A stretch of 64,000 bases of DNA from Vibrio sp. SCSIO 43137 (lineage in GTDB: Bacteria > Pseudomonadota > Gammaproteobacteria > Enterobacterales > Vibrionaceae), in assembly GCF_028201475.1 (NCBI RefSeq), contig NZ_CP116383.1, forward strand, positions 558,001-622,000, in the 5' to 3' direction. The position numbers and the translations under genes were made by a program. This document shows, piece by piece, positions 38,834-48,175 of the stretch. Within the stretch, counting starts at the first letter, position 1. Each line of letters starts with the position of its first letter. Below the pieces are notes generated by a model that did not search any database, was not told the origin of the DNA, and saw nothing but the letters and a program-made list of their open reading frames with translations.

Positions 38834-39507
38834 TATACCTCCTCCAGACGAAAACCTATTTTGGGTACAGTAATTAACATGGGGTCAGGGAAAGGTTTAT
38901 CCAGCTGACTTCTCAGTTGATAGATATGAGTTCGCAGCACGGAATCACACTCCTTCTCTTCTTGCCATAAAGCAGAGATAAGTTCCTGCCGGCTCAGGAC
39001 TGCGGGTGCTTTGATACACAACAGTTCCAGAATCTTGTAGGTCGTTGGGTTAAGAGTAATTTGCTTGCCGTAACGTGAAGCCGTTCGTGCTTGTTGATCT
39101 ATAGTGAGTGAGCCGAACTTAAGCGTTGATTTGGCGACGTTTTCCCGGTAACGATTAATCAAGGCTGACATTCTCGCTTCCAGAATTGTGAGGTCAAAAG
39201 GCTTGGTGACATAATCATCAGCACCGTGGCGGAAACCATCCAGCATATCCTGTTTACTATCCAGTGCGGTGAGCATAATAACAGGCGTTTTGTTTCCTGA
39301 GTCACGCAGTATTTCGCACACCTCAAGGCCGTTCAATTTTGGCAGCATTAAGTCAAGCAGAATGATATCAAAATTGTTTTCCTGAGCCAGCTTCAGTCCC
39401 AGCTCGCCGTTGTCGGCATAATCAAGACAGACATTGTCATCCTCAAAGTAATCAAACAGTATTCCGGCAATATTTCGGTTGTCTTCGATGATAAGTATGC
39501 GTCTCAT
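38833..39507 (-). CDS. OmpR-family response regulator of the envelope cassette
   Basis: 224 residues. The receiver domain has the phosphoacceptor Asp52 (IILLDLMLP), switch Thr and Lys (MLTALDS, TKPFD). A winged-helix DNA-binding domain follows (LNPTTYKILELLCIKAP; VLRTHIYQLRSQLDKP). I place the start at the ATG 39507, with AGGGTGA five nt before it, instead of the GTG three codons upstream. The promoter region holds GTGAA repeats 11 bp apart, the same as upstream of the LtaS-like gene, so it probably regulates itself and that operon. Confidence 0.93.
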   Translation of the reverse strand: MRRILIIEDNRNIAGILFDYFEDDNVCLDYADNGELGLKLAQENNFDIILLDLMLPKLNGLEVCEILRDSGNKTPVIMLTALDSKQDMLDGFRHGADDYVTKPFDLTILEARMSALINRYRENVAKSTLKFGSLTIDQQARTASRYGKQITLNPTTYKILELLCIKAPAVLSRQELISALWQEEKECDSVLRTHIYQLRSQLDKPFPDPMLITVPKIGFRLEEV

Positions 39508-39553
39508 CCGGCTCACCCTGCATTATTAATCCGAGTTAATCTACATAGATAGC

Positions 39554-39571
39554 GTGAAAAAAATGTGAAAA
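39554..39571. promoter_or_regulatory. Direct repeat GTGAA-N6-GTGAA upstream of the response regulator
   Basis: Plus-strand GTGAA at 39554-39558 and 39565-39569, both continuing into AA. On the transcribed minus orientation this reads TTTTCAC twice, 11 bp apart, the spacing of OmpR/PhoB-type tandem sites. It lies about 47 nt upstream of the regulator's start codon. The same element occurs at 42493-42510. Confidence 0.55.
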
Positions 39572-39620
39572 TTCTGCTTAAAACAAAGGAACAAGCTAAT
39601 AGTAGTGATAAATCTGTCAG

Positions 39621-39647
39621 CCAGCCAGAGAAACTTATGCTGGCTGG
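39621..39647. repeat. Hairpin between the PAP2 gene and the response regulator gene
   Basis: CCAGCCAG (39621-39628) / CTGGCTGG (39640-39647). No T run follows on minus, so it may only attenuate read-through from the LtaS-like/PAP2 operon into the two-component genes. Confidence 0.5.
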
Positions 39648-39661
39648 TTGAAGTAAAAAGG

Positions 39662-40414
39662 TTATCCGGAGAGGTGAGCCGGTGCCAGTCTGGATATAAG
39701 GCGATGGCTTAGTGGCAAAATAACAGAAAACAGGTAAATAAGGCTGATAGAGGTATAAAGATCGGCATAACTGTGCATCCCCAGATAGAGACGACTCCCT
39801 GCCACAGCCACTCCCCACAGAACGACAAGGGAAGTCAGCAGGTAATATCGGTATTGCAGTAGCAATCCGCCCCAGAAGGCAACAAACAGCGCGGCAAAGA
39901 TGGTGTGACCGGAGGGAAGGGCATAGTTTGTTCCGTCTTTCCAGTTTTCCGTCCGCCAGAAGCCGAATATATTTTCAGACTGCCGGATGAGCTTGAGTTT
40001 ATTTAACTCATCCAACTGATAGAAGCTGGCCGGGCTTTCCACTATGCCTGACTCAGTGAGCCATGCGGTATAAGGTCTTGGCTCTTCTGTGACCATTTTT
40101 ATGGCTGACTTGCAGACGAAAGCGATACAGAGCAGCAGAATAAACTGAACAGAGGTGATCCCCCAGTTCTGTCTGGACTTAACAAGATAAGCAAAGCCAA
40201 AACCTGCAAATATGGTGACAGGAAAGAGTGGCTTTCCTGCCATCAGGGAGAAACTGGTTAGTATAAAGCCGGGTAAGTCCGACAAAGGCGTTTGGTAATC
40301 AACTGGTGGAGCGAAAAGTTGTAGTAACAACAAACAAATAAGCAGACAAGTCAGCGCTATCAGAAAATAGCGCTGTGGGCGATAGGTAATGAGTGAAGCT
40401 TTAATAGAGTTCAT
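39662..40414 (-). CDS. PAP2-family membrane phosphatase (PgpB-like)
   Basis: 250-residue multi-TM phosphatase of the type-2 phosphatidic acid phosphatase family. The three catalytic motifs are complete: KMVTEEPRPY (C1), PSGHTIFAA (C2) and SRLYLGMHSYADLY (C3, SR-x5-H-x3-D). The EEPRPYTAWL and FYQLDELNKL stretches resemble E. coli PgpB, which removes phosphate from PG-phosphate, phosphatidate and undecaprenyl pyrophosphate on the periplasmic side. It follows the LtaS-like gene by 9 nt (operon). The pairing suggests recycling of a lipid product or of the lipid carrier used by the transferase (inference). Confidence 0.87.
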   Translation of the reverse strand: MNSIKASLITYRPQRYFLIALTCLLICLLLLQLFAPPVDYQTPLSDLPGFILTSFSLMAGKPLFPVTIFAGFGFAYLVKSRQNWGITSVQFILLLCIAFVCKSAIKMVTEEPRPYTAWLTESGIVESPASFYQLDELNKLKLIRQSENIFGFWRTENWKDGTNYALPSGHTIFAALFVAFWGGLLLQYRYYLLTSLVVLWGVAVAGSRLYLGMHSYADLYTSISLIYLFSVILPLSHRLISRLAPAHLSG

Positions 40415-40423
40415 AGCCGGGCT

Positions 40424-42421
40424 TTAGTCTGCGGTTACAGAAGGTTTATAAACAGCATACTTTTCTTGTCCGGTAGGTGCATAGTAGCCTTTTTTGTAGG
40501 CCAGGCTGCCCCATAGAGCATTGGCATTAGCGATTTCTGTCAGTGCTTTACTTTGTGATTTCTCTTTCAGGGAGTTATCGTCAGAATTGTAGTAAAAACC
40601 TTTAGGCGCCTTGCCCGGTTGCATAACAACAACGTTATTGTCACTACTCATCCAGGCAAAGTTTTTATTGAACTGCATCATGGCTCTTAGCTTGTGCTCA
40701 GGGATGGCTCTGGTCAGATCAAAGCCAATCATTGGGTTTTCTGAACTAATCCCTATCAGTGATAGCATGGTTTGAGGAAGGTCTAACTGGCTGGCCAGAC
40801 GCGGATCCCGCTTTGGCTTAATACCTTCACCGATAAATACTGCAGGTATTTTAAAATGCTCAACCGGCACAAGCTGATCGCCGTAAGCTCTTGAGTCATG
40901 GTCGGCAACGATAAGAAATACCGTATCTTTCCAGTAAGCGGATTGCTTAGCTTGTTCGATAAACTTGCCCAGAGCATAATCAGAGTATTTAGCGGTATTT
41001 TCCCGGCTGGCATCAGGCTGGTTATAAGGCTCTATCTTCCCCTTAGGGTATTCAAACGGACTGTGGTTCGAAGAGGTAAATACAAGGCTGAAGAAAGGTT
41101 TACCTTGTGCATAAAGCTTGTTGAACTGCTGGTTAGCTTTGCGGTAAAGATCTTCATCAGATGCCCCCCATGAACCGACAAATTCAGGATTATCGAAAGT
41201 AGGTAAATCTTGAATATCGGTAAAGCCATTACCTAAAAAGAAAGATTTCATATTGTCGAAATGACTTTCTCCGCCATAGATAAACTGGGTAGTGTATCCA
41301 TTTTGTTTAAGAACATCGGCGATGGAGAAAAAGTTATTCTGACTTTTAGTCAGTTTAACCACAGAGCGGGAAGGGGTTGGAGAAAAACCGGTAGTCACAG
41401 CTTCAATGCCTCTCACAGAGCGGGTACCTGTCGCGTAAATATTGTCCAGAGACCAGCCTTCATTGATCAGCTTATCCAGATTAGGCGTTAATGGCATTCC
41501 GCCTAAAGCGCCGACATAGCGAGCCCCCAGACTTTCCTGCAACAGAATAACCAGATTTTTAGGTTTTCCTTTATAGCTGGCCTGATGGTTGCTCAGAGTT
41601 GGTGCCTTCGGGTCAGCCGAAGAGTGGTTTGGTATATTGGCTGACTCTCTGACCAGACGAATAATTTTATCTTCAGCCATATTGGGGTAGTAGCTAAAAG
41701 CATCTTCTTCACTTGCCATGCCTTTAGCGGCAAAGATCATTGAGTAAGAGGAGTTGAGCACCAGATCATTCACTAGAGGATCGGTAGAAAAAGCCACCAT
41801 CGCCGGATTTAAAGGGCGGTGCTGAAATGTTGAGCGGGCGCCCATCACGCCACAAGCTACGACCAGAAGGGCAATTAACGGGCGCCAGTACCATTTAGGG
41901 AACGAAAGCTGGTGGACAATTCTGCCGGTAAACTTCCAGCCAAAGTAGAGGGTAACAAAGCTACCCAGAGCACCTATAAACAGCTCTGTTTTATAGCCTG
42001 TCCAGAGCATACTGAATACTTCTTTCGGATAGATTAGATACTCGATAAACAAACGGTTAGGGCGGACATCATATTCAGCGATAAAAGAGGGGGTAGCCAT
42101 CTCCATATAGACGACAAGCCAGAGCCCAAGCACCACCCAGATACGGTAGAACATAAGCCAGAACCGTCCAAAGGCGGAGGTTCCTGAAAATAGTACTGTC
42201 AGAAAAGAGGGAAGAATCAGCAGATAGCAAAGAGAGGAAATATCAATGCGCAGTCCGCTTAACAGCATGGTGGCCCACCACGGTGAGCTAATGATTCTCT
42301 CATTCAGCCAGAGCATCAGTCCCAGTCTGGAAACCAGCAAGATAGTGGAAAAAAGCAAAAAGGAAGCGATAACCGGATACAAAACAGACAGTTTTTTCTT
42401 CCAGTAGCAAATGGAGGTCAT
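40424..42421 (-). CDS. LtaS/OpgB-like sulfatase-fold phosphoglycerol (or related) transferase
   Basis: 665-residue protein with five N-terminal membrane helices (about 13-37, 62-80, 90-108, 145-163, 182-195) and a periplasmic alkaline-phosphatase/sulfatase-fold domain (about 285-600). Family residues are visible: Glu296 in LLQESLG (metal), Thr331/Thr333 in ATGTRSVRG (nucleophile region), SSNHSPFEYP and VADHDSRAYG. The NHxPF motif fits LTA-synthase/OpgB-type enzymes better than EptA-type ethanolamine transferases. The acceptor could be periplasmic glucan, LPS or another glycan; unknown. First gene of an operon with the PAP2 phosphatase; the 11-bp-spaced repeat sits 72 bp upstream. Confidence 0.85.
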   Translation of the reverse strand: MTSICYWKKKLSVLYPVIASFLLFSTILLVSRLGLMLWLNERIISSPWWATMLLSGLRIDISSLCYLLILPSFLTVLFSGTSAFGRFWLMFYRIWVVLGLWLVVYMEMATPSFIAEYDVRPNRLFIEYLIYPKEVFSMLWTGYKTELFIGALGSFVTLYFGWKFTGRIVHQLSFPKWYWRPLIALLVVACGVMGARSTFQHRPLNPAMVAFSTDPLVNDLVLNSSYSMIFAAKGMASEEDAFSYYPNMAEDKIIRLVRESANIPNHSSADPKAPTLSNHQASYKGKPKNLVILLQESLGARYVGALGGMPLTPNLDKLINEGWSLDNIYATGTRSVRGIEAVTTGFSPTPSRSVVKLTKSQNNFFSIADVLKQNGYTTQFIYGGESHFDNMKSFFLGNGFTDIQDLPTFDNPEFVGSWGASDEDLYRKANQQFNKLYAQGKPFFSLVFTSSNHSPFEYPKGKIEPYNQPDASRENTAKYSDYALGKFIEQAKQSAYWKDTVFLIVADHDSRAYGDQLVPVEHFKIPAVFIGEGIKPKRDPRLASQLDLPQTMLSLIGISSENPMIGFDLTRAIPEHKLRAMMQFNKNFAWMSSDNNVVVMQPGKAPKGFYYNSDDNSLKEKSQSKALTEIANANALWGSLAYKKGYYAPTGQEKYAVYKPSVTAD

Positions 42422-42492
42422 ACTTTAGTTCTCAGCAATAATAGAAAGGAAAAGATCCTTATTTGTTATTGATAAAGACTAAAATAGAGTGA

Positions 42493-42510
42493 GTGAACAA
42501 AGCGTGAAAA
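42493..42510. promoter_or_regulatory. Direct repeat GTGAA-N6-GTGAA upstream of the LtaS-like gene
   Basis: Plus-strand GTGAA at 42493-42497 and 42504-42508. On minus: TTTTCAC followed 11 bp later by TGTTCAC, then TATTTT as a possible -10. Same motif and spacing as at 39554-39571 ahead of the response regulator. Confidence 0.55.
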
Positions 42511-42566
42511 CACTTTGTGGCTTGAACTTTAAACGGCCAGATACCCGCTGTAAGGGCGTGAAGTGA

Positions 42567-42821
42567 TTATGCCAGTCCCTGAATAATAACGAATTTTTCC
42601 AGCAGCTCTTCTTCTGTTTCTGTTCTCTGCGGGTCCGTAATAATACATTTTGTTATCGGGCAGACAGACTGACAGGTAGGAGCGTCATAGTGACCTTTAC
42701 ATTCAGTACACAGGTCAGGATCTATCTCATAGATTTCCGAGCCCATGGAAATAGCACTATTGGGACATTCGGGTTCACACATGTCACAGTTAATGCAGCT
42801 ATTTTGGATAAGTAGAGCCAT
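42567..42821 (-). CDS. yfhL: YfhL-type ferredoxin (2[4Fe-4S])
   Basis: 84-residue low-potential ferredoxin. Cys9, 12, 15 and 19 (CINCDMCEPEC) and Cys38, 41, 50 and 54 (CTECKGHYDAPTCQSVC) provide ligands for two [4Fe-4S] clusters, with an extra Cys59 and the Alvin-type insertion between ligands 2 and 3 of the second site. It matches E. coli YfhL (86 aa) across its length. Electron partner unknown. It lies about 0.6 kb from trhP, a tRNA hydroxylation enzyme that needs Fe-S; a link is only inference. The final LEKFVIIQGLA is family-like. Confidence 0.92.
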   Translation of the reverse strand: MALLIQNSCINCDMCEPECPNSAISMGSEIYEIDPDLCTECKGHYDAPTCQSVCPITKCIITDPQRTETEEELLEKFVIIQGLA

Positions 42822-42993
42822 GTCAGAGTTACCTAAAAGTGTACGATATCTTGCCTGTCCGGAGCTTCAGATTTATCTGTAAACCCGGGAGGCGCGAAGT
42901 GTAGCACAAGCTTATGTGCCCGGGCTACATAAGCTTGATTGTTCATCGTAAGAGGGAGTGACTCAAATATAAAAGGAGTTGCTGTCTGGTCTG

Positions 42994-43227
42994 TTATGCG
43001 GCAATCAATGCTGATTCTGACCAACAATTAATATCGTCGTCACTTAGCTCATCAGTGATTCGCGATATAAGATGCATCACCTGATTTGACTGATTGTTGT
43101 CAAAAATGTGATTGGTAATAATCGCCCTCCCCCTGACAACACACTGGCCGCCAGAGCTTTTAATGCTTTCTTCTATGCGCTTTACGCTTGTTTCACAATA
43201 AGATTCTATTTTGTATAAGTTACTCAT
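42994..43227 (-). CDS. Hypothetical 77-residue protein upstream of yfhL
   Basis: Not recognised. The frame is open for 117 codons, but AGGTGG sits before the internal ATG at 43227 (MSNLYKIESYCETSVKRIEE), so I start there. Predicted soluble, mostly helical with one central beta motif (GGQCVVRGRAIITNHIF) and an acidic C-terminal part (DELSDDDINCWSE). Three Cys. Same strand as yfhL, 172 bp apart. Function not inferable from sequence or context. Confidence 0.5.
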   Translation of the reverse strand: MSNLYKIESYCETSVKRIEESIKSSGGQCVVRGRAIITNHIFDNNQSNQVMHLISRITDELSDDDINCWSESALIAA

Positions 43228-43372
43228 AAGGCACCACCTGACAACTTCGTTATTATCGTCCTTATATCTCTTCCCATCATACTGGGTAAAAAGTTGCCGT
43301 TTTATTGACATGTCAGTAAATATGCATAATTGATACCGGATTTTCAATAGTGGATTTAACCGTTTTTAACAA

Positions 43373-43401
43373 ACAAAAAAGGCTTACCTCAGTAAGCCTT
43401 T
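43373..43401 (-). terminator. trhP terminator
   Basis: 10-bp stem AAAGGCTTAC (43378-43387) / GTAAGCCTTT (43392-43401), loop CTCA; on minus it ends in six T. 36 nt beyond the trhP stop. Confidence 0.85.
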
Positions 43402-43436
43402 CTATCTCGTTGTATTTATATCAAAAAAGCCGACGC

Positions 43437-44795
43437 TTATTTTTTAACCGGATTACGGGTATCTTCTCCGGATGTGAAGTTGCGCATGAGCAGGGCGTAA
43501 TCGAGCTCGATTTCCTCCGGAACCGGAATAAAGACAAAGTGACCGTTTCCTTTGGCATCTTCAATCTTTTCTGACTTACGGTTCTCCATCTCAGTAAGGG
43601 TAAAGGTGATATTTCCCTGAGGTGTCATCAACTCAAGCTGATCACCGACAAGGAATTTGTTTTTCACTTCTACTTCAGCAAGGTCGCCGCGACGTTTTCC
43701 GGTAAATTCGCCAACAAACTGCTGCGTATCGGATACAGAGTAGCCGTAATCATAGTTTTGATAGGCATCGTGAGTATGACGACGCAGGAAGCCTTCGGTA
43801 TAGCCACGGTGTGCAAGGCTTTCCAGTGTACCGAGCAGGCTCTCATCAAACGGCTTGCCTTCTACGGCATCATCAATGGCTTTACGGTAAACCTGCGCCG
43901 TACGGGCACAGTAATAGAATGACTTGGTACGGCCTTCAATTTTCAGGGAGTGGACACCCATTTTAGTCAGCCTGTCTACATGCTGAACGGCACGAAGATC
44001 TTTTGAGTTCATAATGTATGTACCGTGTTCATCTTCAAACGCGGCCATCTTCTCTTCCGGACGGTGGCTTTCAGAAAGCAGAACCACTTCGTCTGTCGGC
44101 TTTCCTAGTCCAAGGGTGTTGTCAGGACGCGGTTCGGCTTCCTGAATCTCAACAATCTGGCCTGAATCGCTCTCTTGCGCTTTTTCTACCTTATACTCCC
44201 AGCGGCATGCATTGGTGCAGGTACCCTGATTAGGGTCACGCTTGTTGATGTAGCCAGAAAGCAGACAGCGGCCTGAGTAGGCCATACACAATGCGCCGTG
44301 AACAAAGATTTCCAGCTCAGTCTCAGGGCAGTGTTCTCTTATCTCTTCGATCTCTTCAAGGGAAAGTTCGCGGGAAAGAATAACGCGCTCAACACCCTGA
44401 GAGGCCCAGAACTTCACTGTCGCCCAGTTAACAGCATTCGCCTGAACAGACAGGTGAATAGCCATATCAGGGAAAGCTTCTCTTACCATCATAATCAGGC
44501 CGGGATCAGACATGATCAGGGCGTCAGGGCACATATCAACCACAGGCTTAAGATCGCGGATAAAGGTTTTCAGCTTTGAGTTATGCGGCTGAATATTACA
44601 GACAACATAGAGCTTTTTGCCTTGTGCATGAGCTTCATCAATACCTATTTTCAGGTTCTCGTGGTTAAACTCATTGTTACGCACGCGCAGGCTGTAACGT
44701 GGTTGTCCGGCGTATACGGCATCTGCACCATAGGCAAAAGCGTAACGCATATTCTTCAGGCTGCCAGCAGGTGACAGTAGTTCGGGTTTAAACAT
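43437..44795 (-). CDS. trhP: tRNA 5-hydroxyuridine synthesis protein TrhP (U32 peptidase family)
   Basis: Formerly YegQ; 452 aa (E. coli 453). Known to be required for 5-hydroxyuridine at tRNA position 34, with prephenate linked to the reaction. Motifs: start MFKPELLSPAGSLKNM, GADAVYAG, the U32 signature ELEIFVHGALCMAYSGRCLLS, and Cys-rich GTCTNACRWEY (four Cys in total around 169-197, likely Fe-S ligands), then IEGRTKSFYY. Cytosolic. Monocistronic with its own terminator. It lies downstream of rdgC on the same strand, with a hairpin at 44962-44988 in between. Confidence 0.95.
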   Translation of the reverse strand: MFKPELLSPAGSLKNMRYAFAYGADAVYAGQPRYSLRVRNNEFNHENLKIGIDEAHAQGKKLYVVCNIQPHNSKLKTFIRDLKPVVDMCPDALIMSDPGLIMMVREAFPDMAIHLSVQANAVNWATVKFWASQGVERVILSRELSLEEIEEIREHCPETELEIFVHGALCMAYSGRCLLSGYINKRDPNQGTCTNACRWEYKVEKAQESDSGQIVEIQEAEPRPDNTLGLGKPTDEVVLLSESHRPEEKMAAFEDEHGTYIMNSKDLRAVQHVDRLTKMGVHSLKIEGRTKSFYYCARTAQVYRKAIDDAVEGKPFDESLLGTLESLAHRGYTEGFLRRHTHDAYQNYDYGYSVSDTQQFVGEFTGKRRGDLAEVEVKNKFLVGDQLELMTPQGNITFTLTEMENRKSEKIEDAKGNGHFVFIPVPEEIELDYALLMRNFTSGEDTRNPVKK

Positions 44796-44961
44796 TGCTT
44801 TAATTCTCTAGTCTGATTACAAGTCAGTGATGTGCTACCAGATAGCACAACAGAGGAACCGGCTGCATCTGATGACAGGATCAGCTTTGCGTGGGTTCCG
44901 GAGCGCGAATTCTACTGTAAAAGGGAAATAGAAGAAACGGAAAATAAGAGATAGAAGAACA

Positions 44962-44988
44962 GAAGAAGCGGCTTGTTAGGCCGCTTCT
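44962..44988. terminator. Hairpin after rdgC
   Basis: 10-bp stem AAGAAGCGGC (44962-44971) / GCCGCTTCTT (44979-44988). On minus it is followed by CTGTTCTTCT, a modest T content, so it is a probable but weak rdgC terminator. Confidence 0.6.
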
Positions 44989-45062
44989 TGTTAGTTTGCA
45001 TTGCAAAATGCGAATTCCTTTATGCAAATTGCTTTTATTGGAATGGCTGTTATACGAATACT

Positions 45063-45977
45063 TTATGCATTCTGCTCAGGCAGGCCGCCTAGCAACTCGT
45101 ATAAGTGAGGTAAGAAACTGGCCAGTTCAGAGCTCATCAGCGAGAAGTCAGCATCGAATCTTGTTGCCTGATCTTCACGTGGAATATCTTCATTTTGATC
45201 TTTAAGCTCATCGCTGAACTTAAGTCGTTTAATACTGGCATCTTCAGCCAGTACAAAATCAATTCTGTCCTGCCAATTAAGAGCAAGTTTGGTCACTATT
45301 TTATTGGCTTCAAGGTGATTAATAATATCTTCTGAACTTAGCTCAAGCTTCTTACAACGGATAACACCGCCTTCTTCCTGTAGTGATTGCAGTTCAGCTT
45401 CATGAAGAATGGTCAGAGAATCTGGTGTTTCTCCGCTTTTAACCCACTCTGTCAGTGTGTTTTCTACCGGTGCTTGCGGAATAGCAGGGACGACCGGCAG
45501 GCTACCCATGGTTTTGCGTAGCAGGGCAAGAACATCTTCTGCTTTTTTGTAGCTGCCTGCATCAACAAGGATCAACCCCTCGGCAGGAAGTATCATAAGA
45601 TAAGTAAACTGCTTTCTGCTGAACGCACGCGGAAGAAGATCGATCACAATGTCATCTTTGATATTGTCTTTCTCTTTTTTCTTTAGCGGACGTCCTTCCT
45701 CAAGCTCCATAGCTTCGACTTTTTCGCTCATTGAGTCTTTGATAACAGACGCAGGCAGGATCTTCTCTTCTTTCTTAGCACAAACAAGAATACGTCCTTC
45801 ACTTACATGTGTCAGAGTGTCACCAAATTTGCCCATGGCGTTAGTCCAGCCAAACTTACTTCTGTCCTGACTGCCGCATGGTTTAAAACGGAACTCTTCC
45901 AGTTGTTTTTCCAGTTTTTCGGCATCGAAATCTATCTCGCGGTTAAAGCGATAAGCCAGACAATTTTTAAACCACAT
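45063..45977 (-). CDS. rdgC: Recombination-associated protein RdgC
   Basis: Ring-forming, non-sequence-specific dsDNA-binding protein of the nucleoid that limits RecA/RecF activity. 304 residues (E. coli 303). Typical start [13 protein letters not shown], and conserved [50 protein letters not shown] and the C-terminal [25 protein letters not shown]. Acidic overall. Monocistronic, divergent from phoB with 180 bp between; the Pho box in that gap is oriented toward phoB. Confidence 0.96.
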   Translation of the reverse strand: MWFKNCLAYRFNREIDFDAEKLEKQLEEFRFKPCGSQDRSKFGWTNAMGKFGDTLTHVSEGRILVCAKKEEKILPASVIKDSMSEKVEAMELEEGRPLKKKEKDNIKDDIVIDLLPRAFSRKQFTYLMILPAEGLILVDAGSYKKAEDVLALLRKTMGSLPVVPAIPQAPVENTLTEWVKSGETPDSLTILHEAELQSLQEEGGVIRCKKLELSSEDIINHLEANKIVTKLALNWQDRIDFVLAEDASIKRLKFSDELKDQNEDIPREDQATRFDADFSLMSSELASFLPHLYELLGGLPEQNA

Positions 45978-46090
45978 TATATTTCTCTACTATGAAATGA
46001 AGGGAATGTATCTTACCAGTTCTGTTTTAAATCAGTAACTCCCATGGATGTGAAATTGGTGCGACACTTATATGAAAAATAGTTTGCAAA

Positions 46091-46108
46091 GGTCACAAAA
46101 GTGTCATA
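46091..46108 (+). promoter_or_regulatory. Pho box upstream of phoB
   Basis: GGTCA (46091-46095) and TGTCA (46102-46106) spaced 11 bp, reading GGTCACAAAAGTGTCATA, close to the tandem PhoB repeat consensus. 52 nt before the phoB ATG. Supports phosphate-starvation autoregulation. Confidence 0.7.
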
Positions 46109-46159
46109 CTTAGTAAAGATAATGCATAGCGTTGACAAAAACTTATAGGTTATTCAATT

Positions 46160-46849
46160 ATGTCGAGAAGGATTCTGGTTGTTGAAGATGAAGCTCCTAT
46201 TCGTGAAATGCTCTGTTTTGTTCTGGAGCAGAAGGGATACCAGGTAGTCGAGGCAGAGGATTATGACATGGCACTTAACAAGCTGTGTGAGCCTTACCCT
46301 GATCTGATATTGCTTGACTGGATGTTACCGGGGGGCTCAGGTATTAACCTGATTAAGCACCTGAAACGGGACGATATCACCCGCAATATTCCGGTGGTGA
46401 TGCTGACAGCCCGTGGCGAAGAAGAAGATAAAGTCCGCGGTCTGGAAGTGGGGGCCGATGACTATATTACTAAGCCGTTCTCGCCGAAAGAGCTGGTGGC
46501 CCGACTAAAAGCGGTTATCCGCCGTGTCTCTCCTACGGCACTTGAAGATGTTATCGACGTCCATGGACTGAAACTAGATCCTGTCTCACACCGTGTTACG
46601 GCTGACGACTCTCCGCTGGATATGGGACCGACCGAGTTTAAGATGCTGCACTTCTTTATGACTCATCAGGAAAGGGTCTATAGCCGTGAGCAGCTGTTAA
46701 ATAATGTCTGGGGCACTAATGTTTATGTCGAGGATCGTACTGTGGATGTTCATATCCGCCGCTTACGTAAAGCCCTTGAAGGTGCCGGTCACGATAAACT
46801 GATCCAGACCGTACGCGGAGCAGGATACCGCTTCTCAACTAAAGCTTAA
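46160..46849 (+). CDS. phoB: Phosphate regulon response regulator PhoB
   Basis: 229-residue transcription factor activating the pho regulon under phosphate limitation. The receiver domain has the acidic pocket (VVEDEAP), phosphoacceptor Asp53 ([11 protein letters not shown]) and switch Lys ([16 protein letters not shown]). The winged-helix domain contains [14 protein letters not shown] and [14 protein letters not shown], the PhoB recognition helix. Same length as E. coli PhoB. Start ATG 46160. Followed 23 nt later by phoR; a Pho box lies upstream. Confidence 0.98.
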   Translation: MSRRILVVEDEAPIREMLCFVLEQKGYQVVEAEDYDMALNKLCEPYPDLILLDWMLPGGSGINLIKHLKRDDITRNIPVVMLTARGEEEDKVRGLEVGADDYITKPFSPKELVARLKAVIRRVSPTALEDVIDVHGLKLDPVSHRVTADDSPLDMGPTEFKMLHFFMTHQERVYSREQLLNNVWGTNVYVEDRTVDVHIRRLRKALEGAGHDKLIQTVRGAGYRFSTKA

Positions 46850-46872
46850 TCAAAGTCACTGCGAAGAGCTGC

Positions 46873-48171
46873 ATGATAGAGAAATTAACCTGGAAAAAAC
46901 TGATCTGGTCATTAGCCTTTTTTTATACCCCCTGGGTAATGATCGGTTGGTTATTCGGATACATGCCGTGGTTGCTGTTAGCTGCCACGGCTATTCAGCT
47001 TTTATGGCACCTGAACAATCAGATTCGCTTGTCTTCCTGGTTATGGGATGAGAAACGTCTGACACCCCCGTCAGGGACAGGAAGCTGGGAAGGGCTGTTT
47101 AACGGTATATACCGCTTGGGCCAGAGACAAAGGCGCAAACGCAAAGAGCTGACCAACCTGATCCGCCGTTTCCGTAACGGTGCTGAATCCCTGCCTGATG
47201 CCGTTGTAGTATTCCGCAGCGAAGGCAATATTGTCTGGTGCAACAAGCTGGCTCAGCATCTGCTTGGCTTCCGCTGGCCCGATGATTCTGGACAGCCTAT
47301 TTCTAACCTTATCCGTACGCCAGACTTTATAAAATATATCAACCGTAACGACTTTTCCGAACCGTTGGAGATGCGCTCTCCCCTGAATATTGAGCGGATG
47401 CTGGAACTTCGTATTGTGCCTTATACCGAAGGCGAGCATCTTATGGTGGTACGTGATGTAACCCAGTTAAAGCAGCTGGAAGGAATGAGAAGAAACTTCT
47501 TTGCTAATGTATCCCATGAGCTGCGAACGCCTATGACGGTGCTACAGGGCTATCTGGAGATGACGGAAGACCCTGATATGTTGCAGGGGCCAATGTGGCC
47601 GAAAGCTCATGGCGTGATGACAGAACAGCTTAACCGCATGAATTCATTGGTCGAGCAGCTGTTGACCCTATCCAAAATTGAAGCCGCTCCCATGCATGAG
47701 CTCGATGAAGTGGTCAATGTACCTAATATGCTGGAGGTGCTGGAAAAAGAAGCCAATACCCTGAGTGGAGATAACAAACATAAGCTGCATTTTGATGTTG
47801 ATGAGAAGCTTAAGGTGTTTGCCGATGAAGACCAGCTACGAAGTGCCATCTCTAACCTTGTCTATAACGCAGTAAAATACACACCGGCAGGTGCTGACAT
47901 TCATGTACGCTGGTATGAGACAGTTCGAGGTGCTCACCTTGATGTTGAAGATAGCGGTGACGGTATTGAAGGGCAGCATCTGCACAGGCTTACTGAACGA
48001 TTCTACCGGGTAGATAAAGCCCGCTCCCGGGAAACGGGAGGCAGTGGCTTGGGGCTGGCTATTGTAAAACATGCCCTGAGTCACCACGACTCCATGCTTG
48101 AAATCAGCAGTGAAGTGGGCGTCGGAAGCCAGTTCTCCTTTGTACTGCCTAAACGTATGATTGTCAGGTAG
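46873..48171 (+). CDS. phoR: Phosphate regulon sensor kinase PhoR
   Basis: 432-residue membrane-bound kinase/phosphatase of PhoB. Two N-terminal TM segments with almost no periplasmic loop (about 10-30 and 32-48), a PAS domain (about 95-200, [20 protein letters not shown]), His215 in [13 protein letters not shown], and the HATPase domain ([36 protein letters not shown]). The lack of a periplasmic sensor is normal: PhoR reads the PstSCAB-PhoU complex. Operon phoB-phoR-pstS, the last starting 4 nt after the phoR stop. Confidence 0.97.
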   Translation: MIEKLTWKKLIWSLAFFYTPWVMIGWLFGYMPWLLLAATAIQLLWHLNNQIRLSSWLWDEKRLTPPSGTGSWEGLFNGIYRLGQRQRRKRKELTNLIRRFRNGAESLPDAVVVFRSEGNIVWCNKLAQHLLGFRWPDDSGQPISNLIRTPDFIKYINRNDFSEPLEMRSPLNIERMLELRIVPYTEGEHLMVVRDVTQLKQLEGMRRNFFANVSHELRTPMTVLQGYLEMTEDPDMLQGPMWPKAHGVMTEQLNRMNSLVEQLLTLSKIEAAPMHELDEVVNVPNMLEVLEKEANTLSGDNKHKLHFDVDEKLKVFADEDQLRSAISNLVYNAVKYTPAGADIHVRWYETVRGAHLDVEDSGDGIEGQHLHRLTERFYRVDKARSRETGGSGLGLAIVKHALSHHDSMLEISSEVGVGSQFSFVLPKRMIVR

Positions 48172-48175
48172 TTGT

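Noticed and set aside
39513..39818. 101-codon minus-strand ORF between the PAP2 gene and the response regulator
   Set aside because: It overlaps the PAP2 coding end in another frame, has no RBS, and runs through the hairpin and operator region.
42833..43027. 64-codon minus-strand ORF between yfhL and the 77-residue gene
   Set aside because: Overlaps the end of the better supported 77-residue ORF and lacks an RBS.
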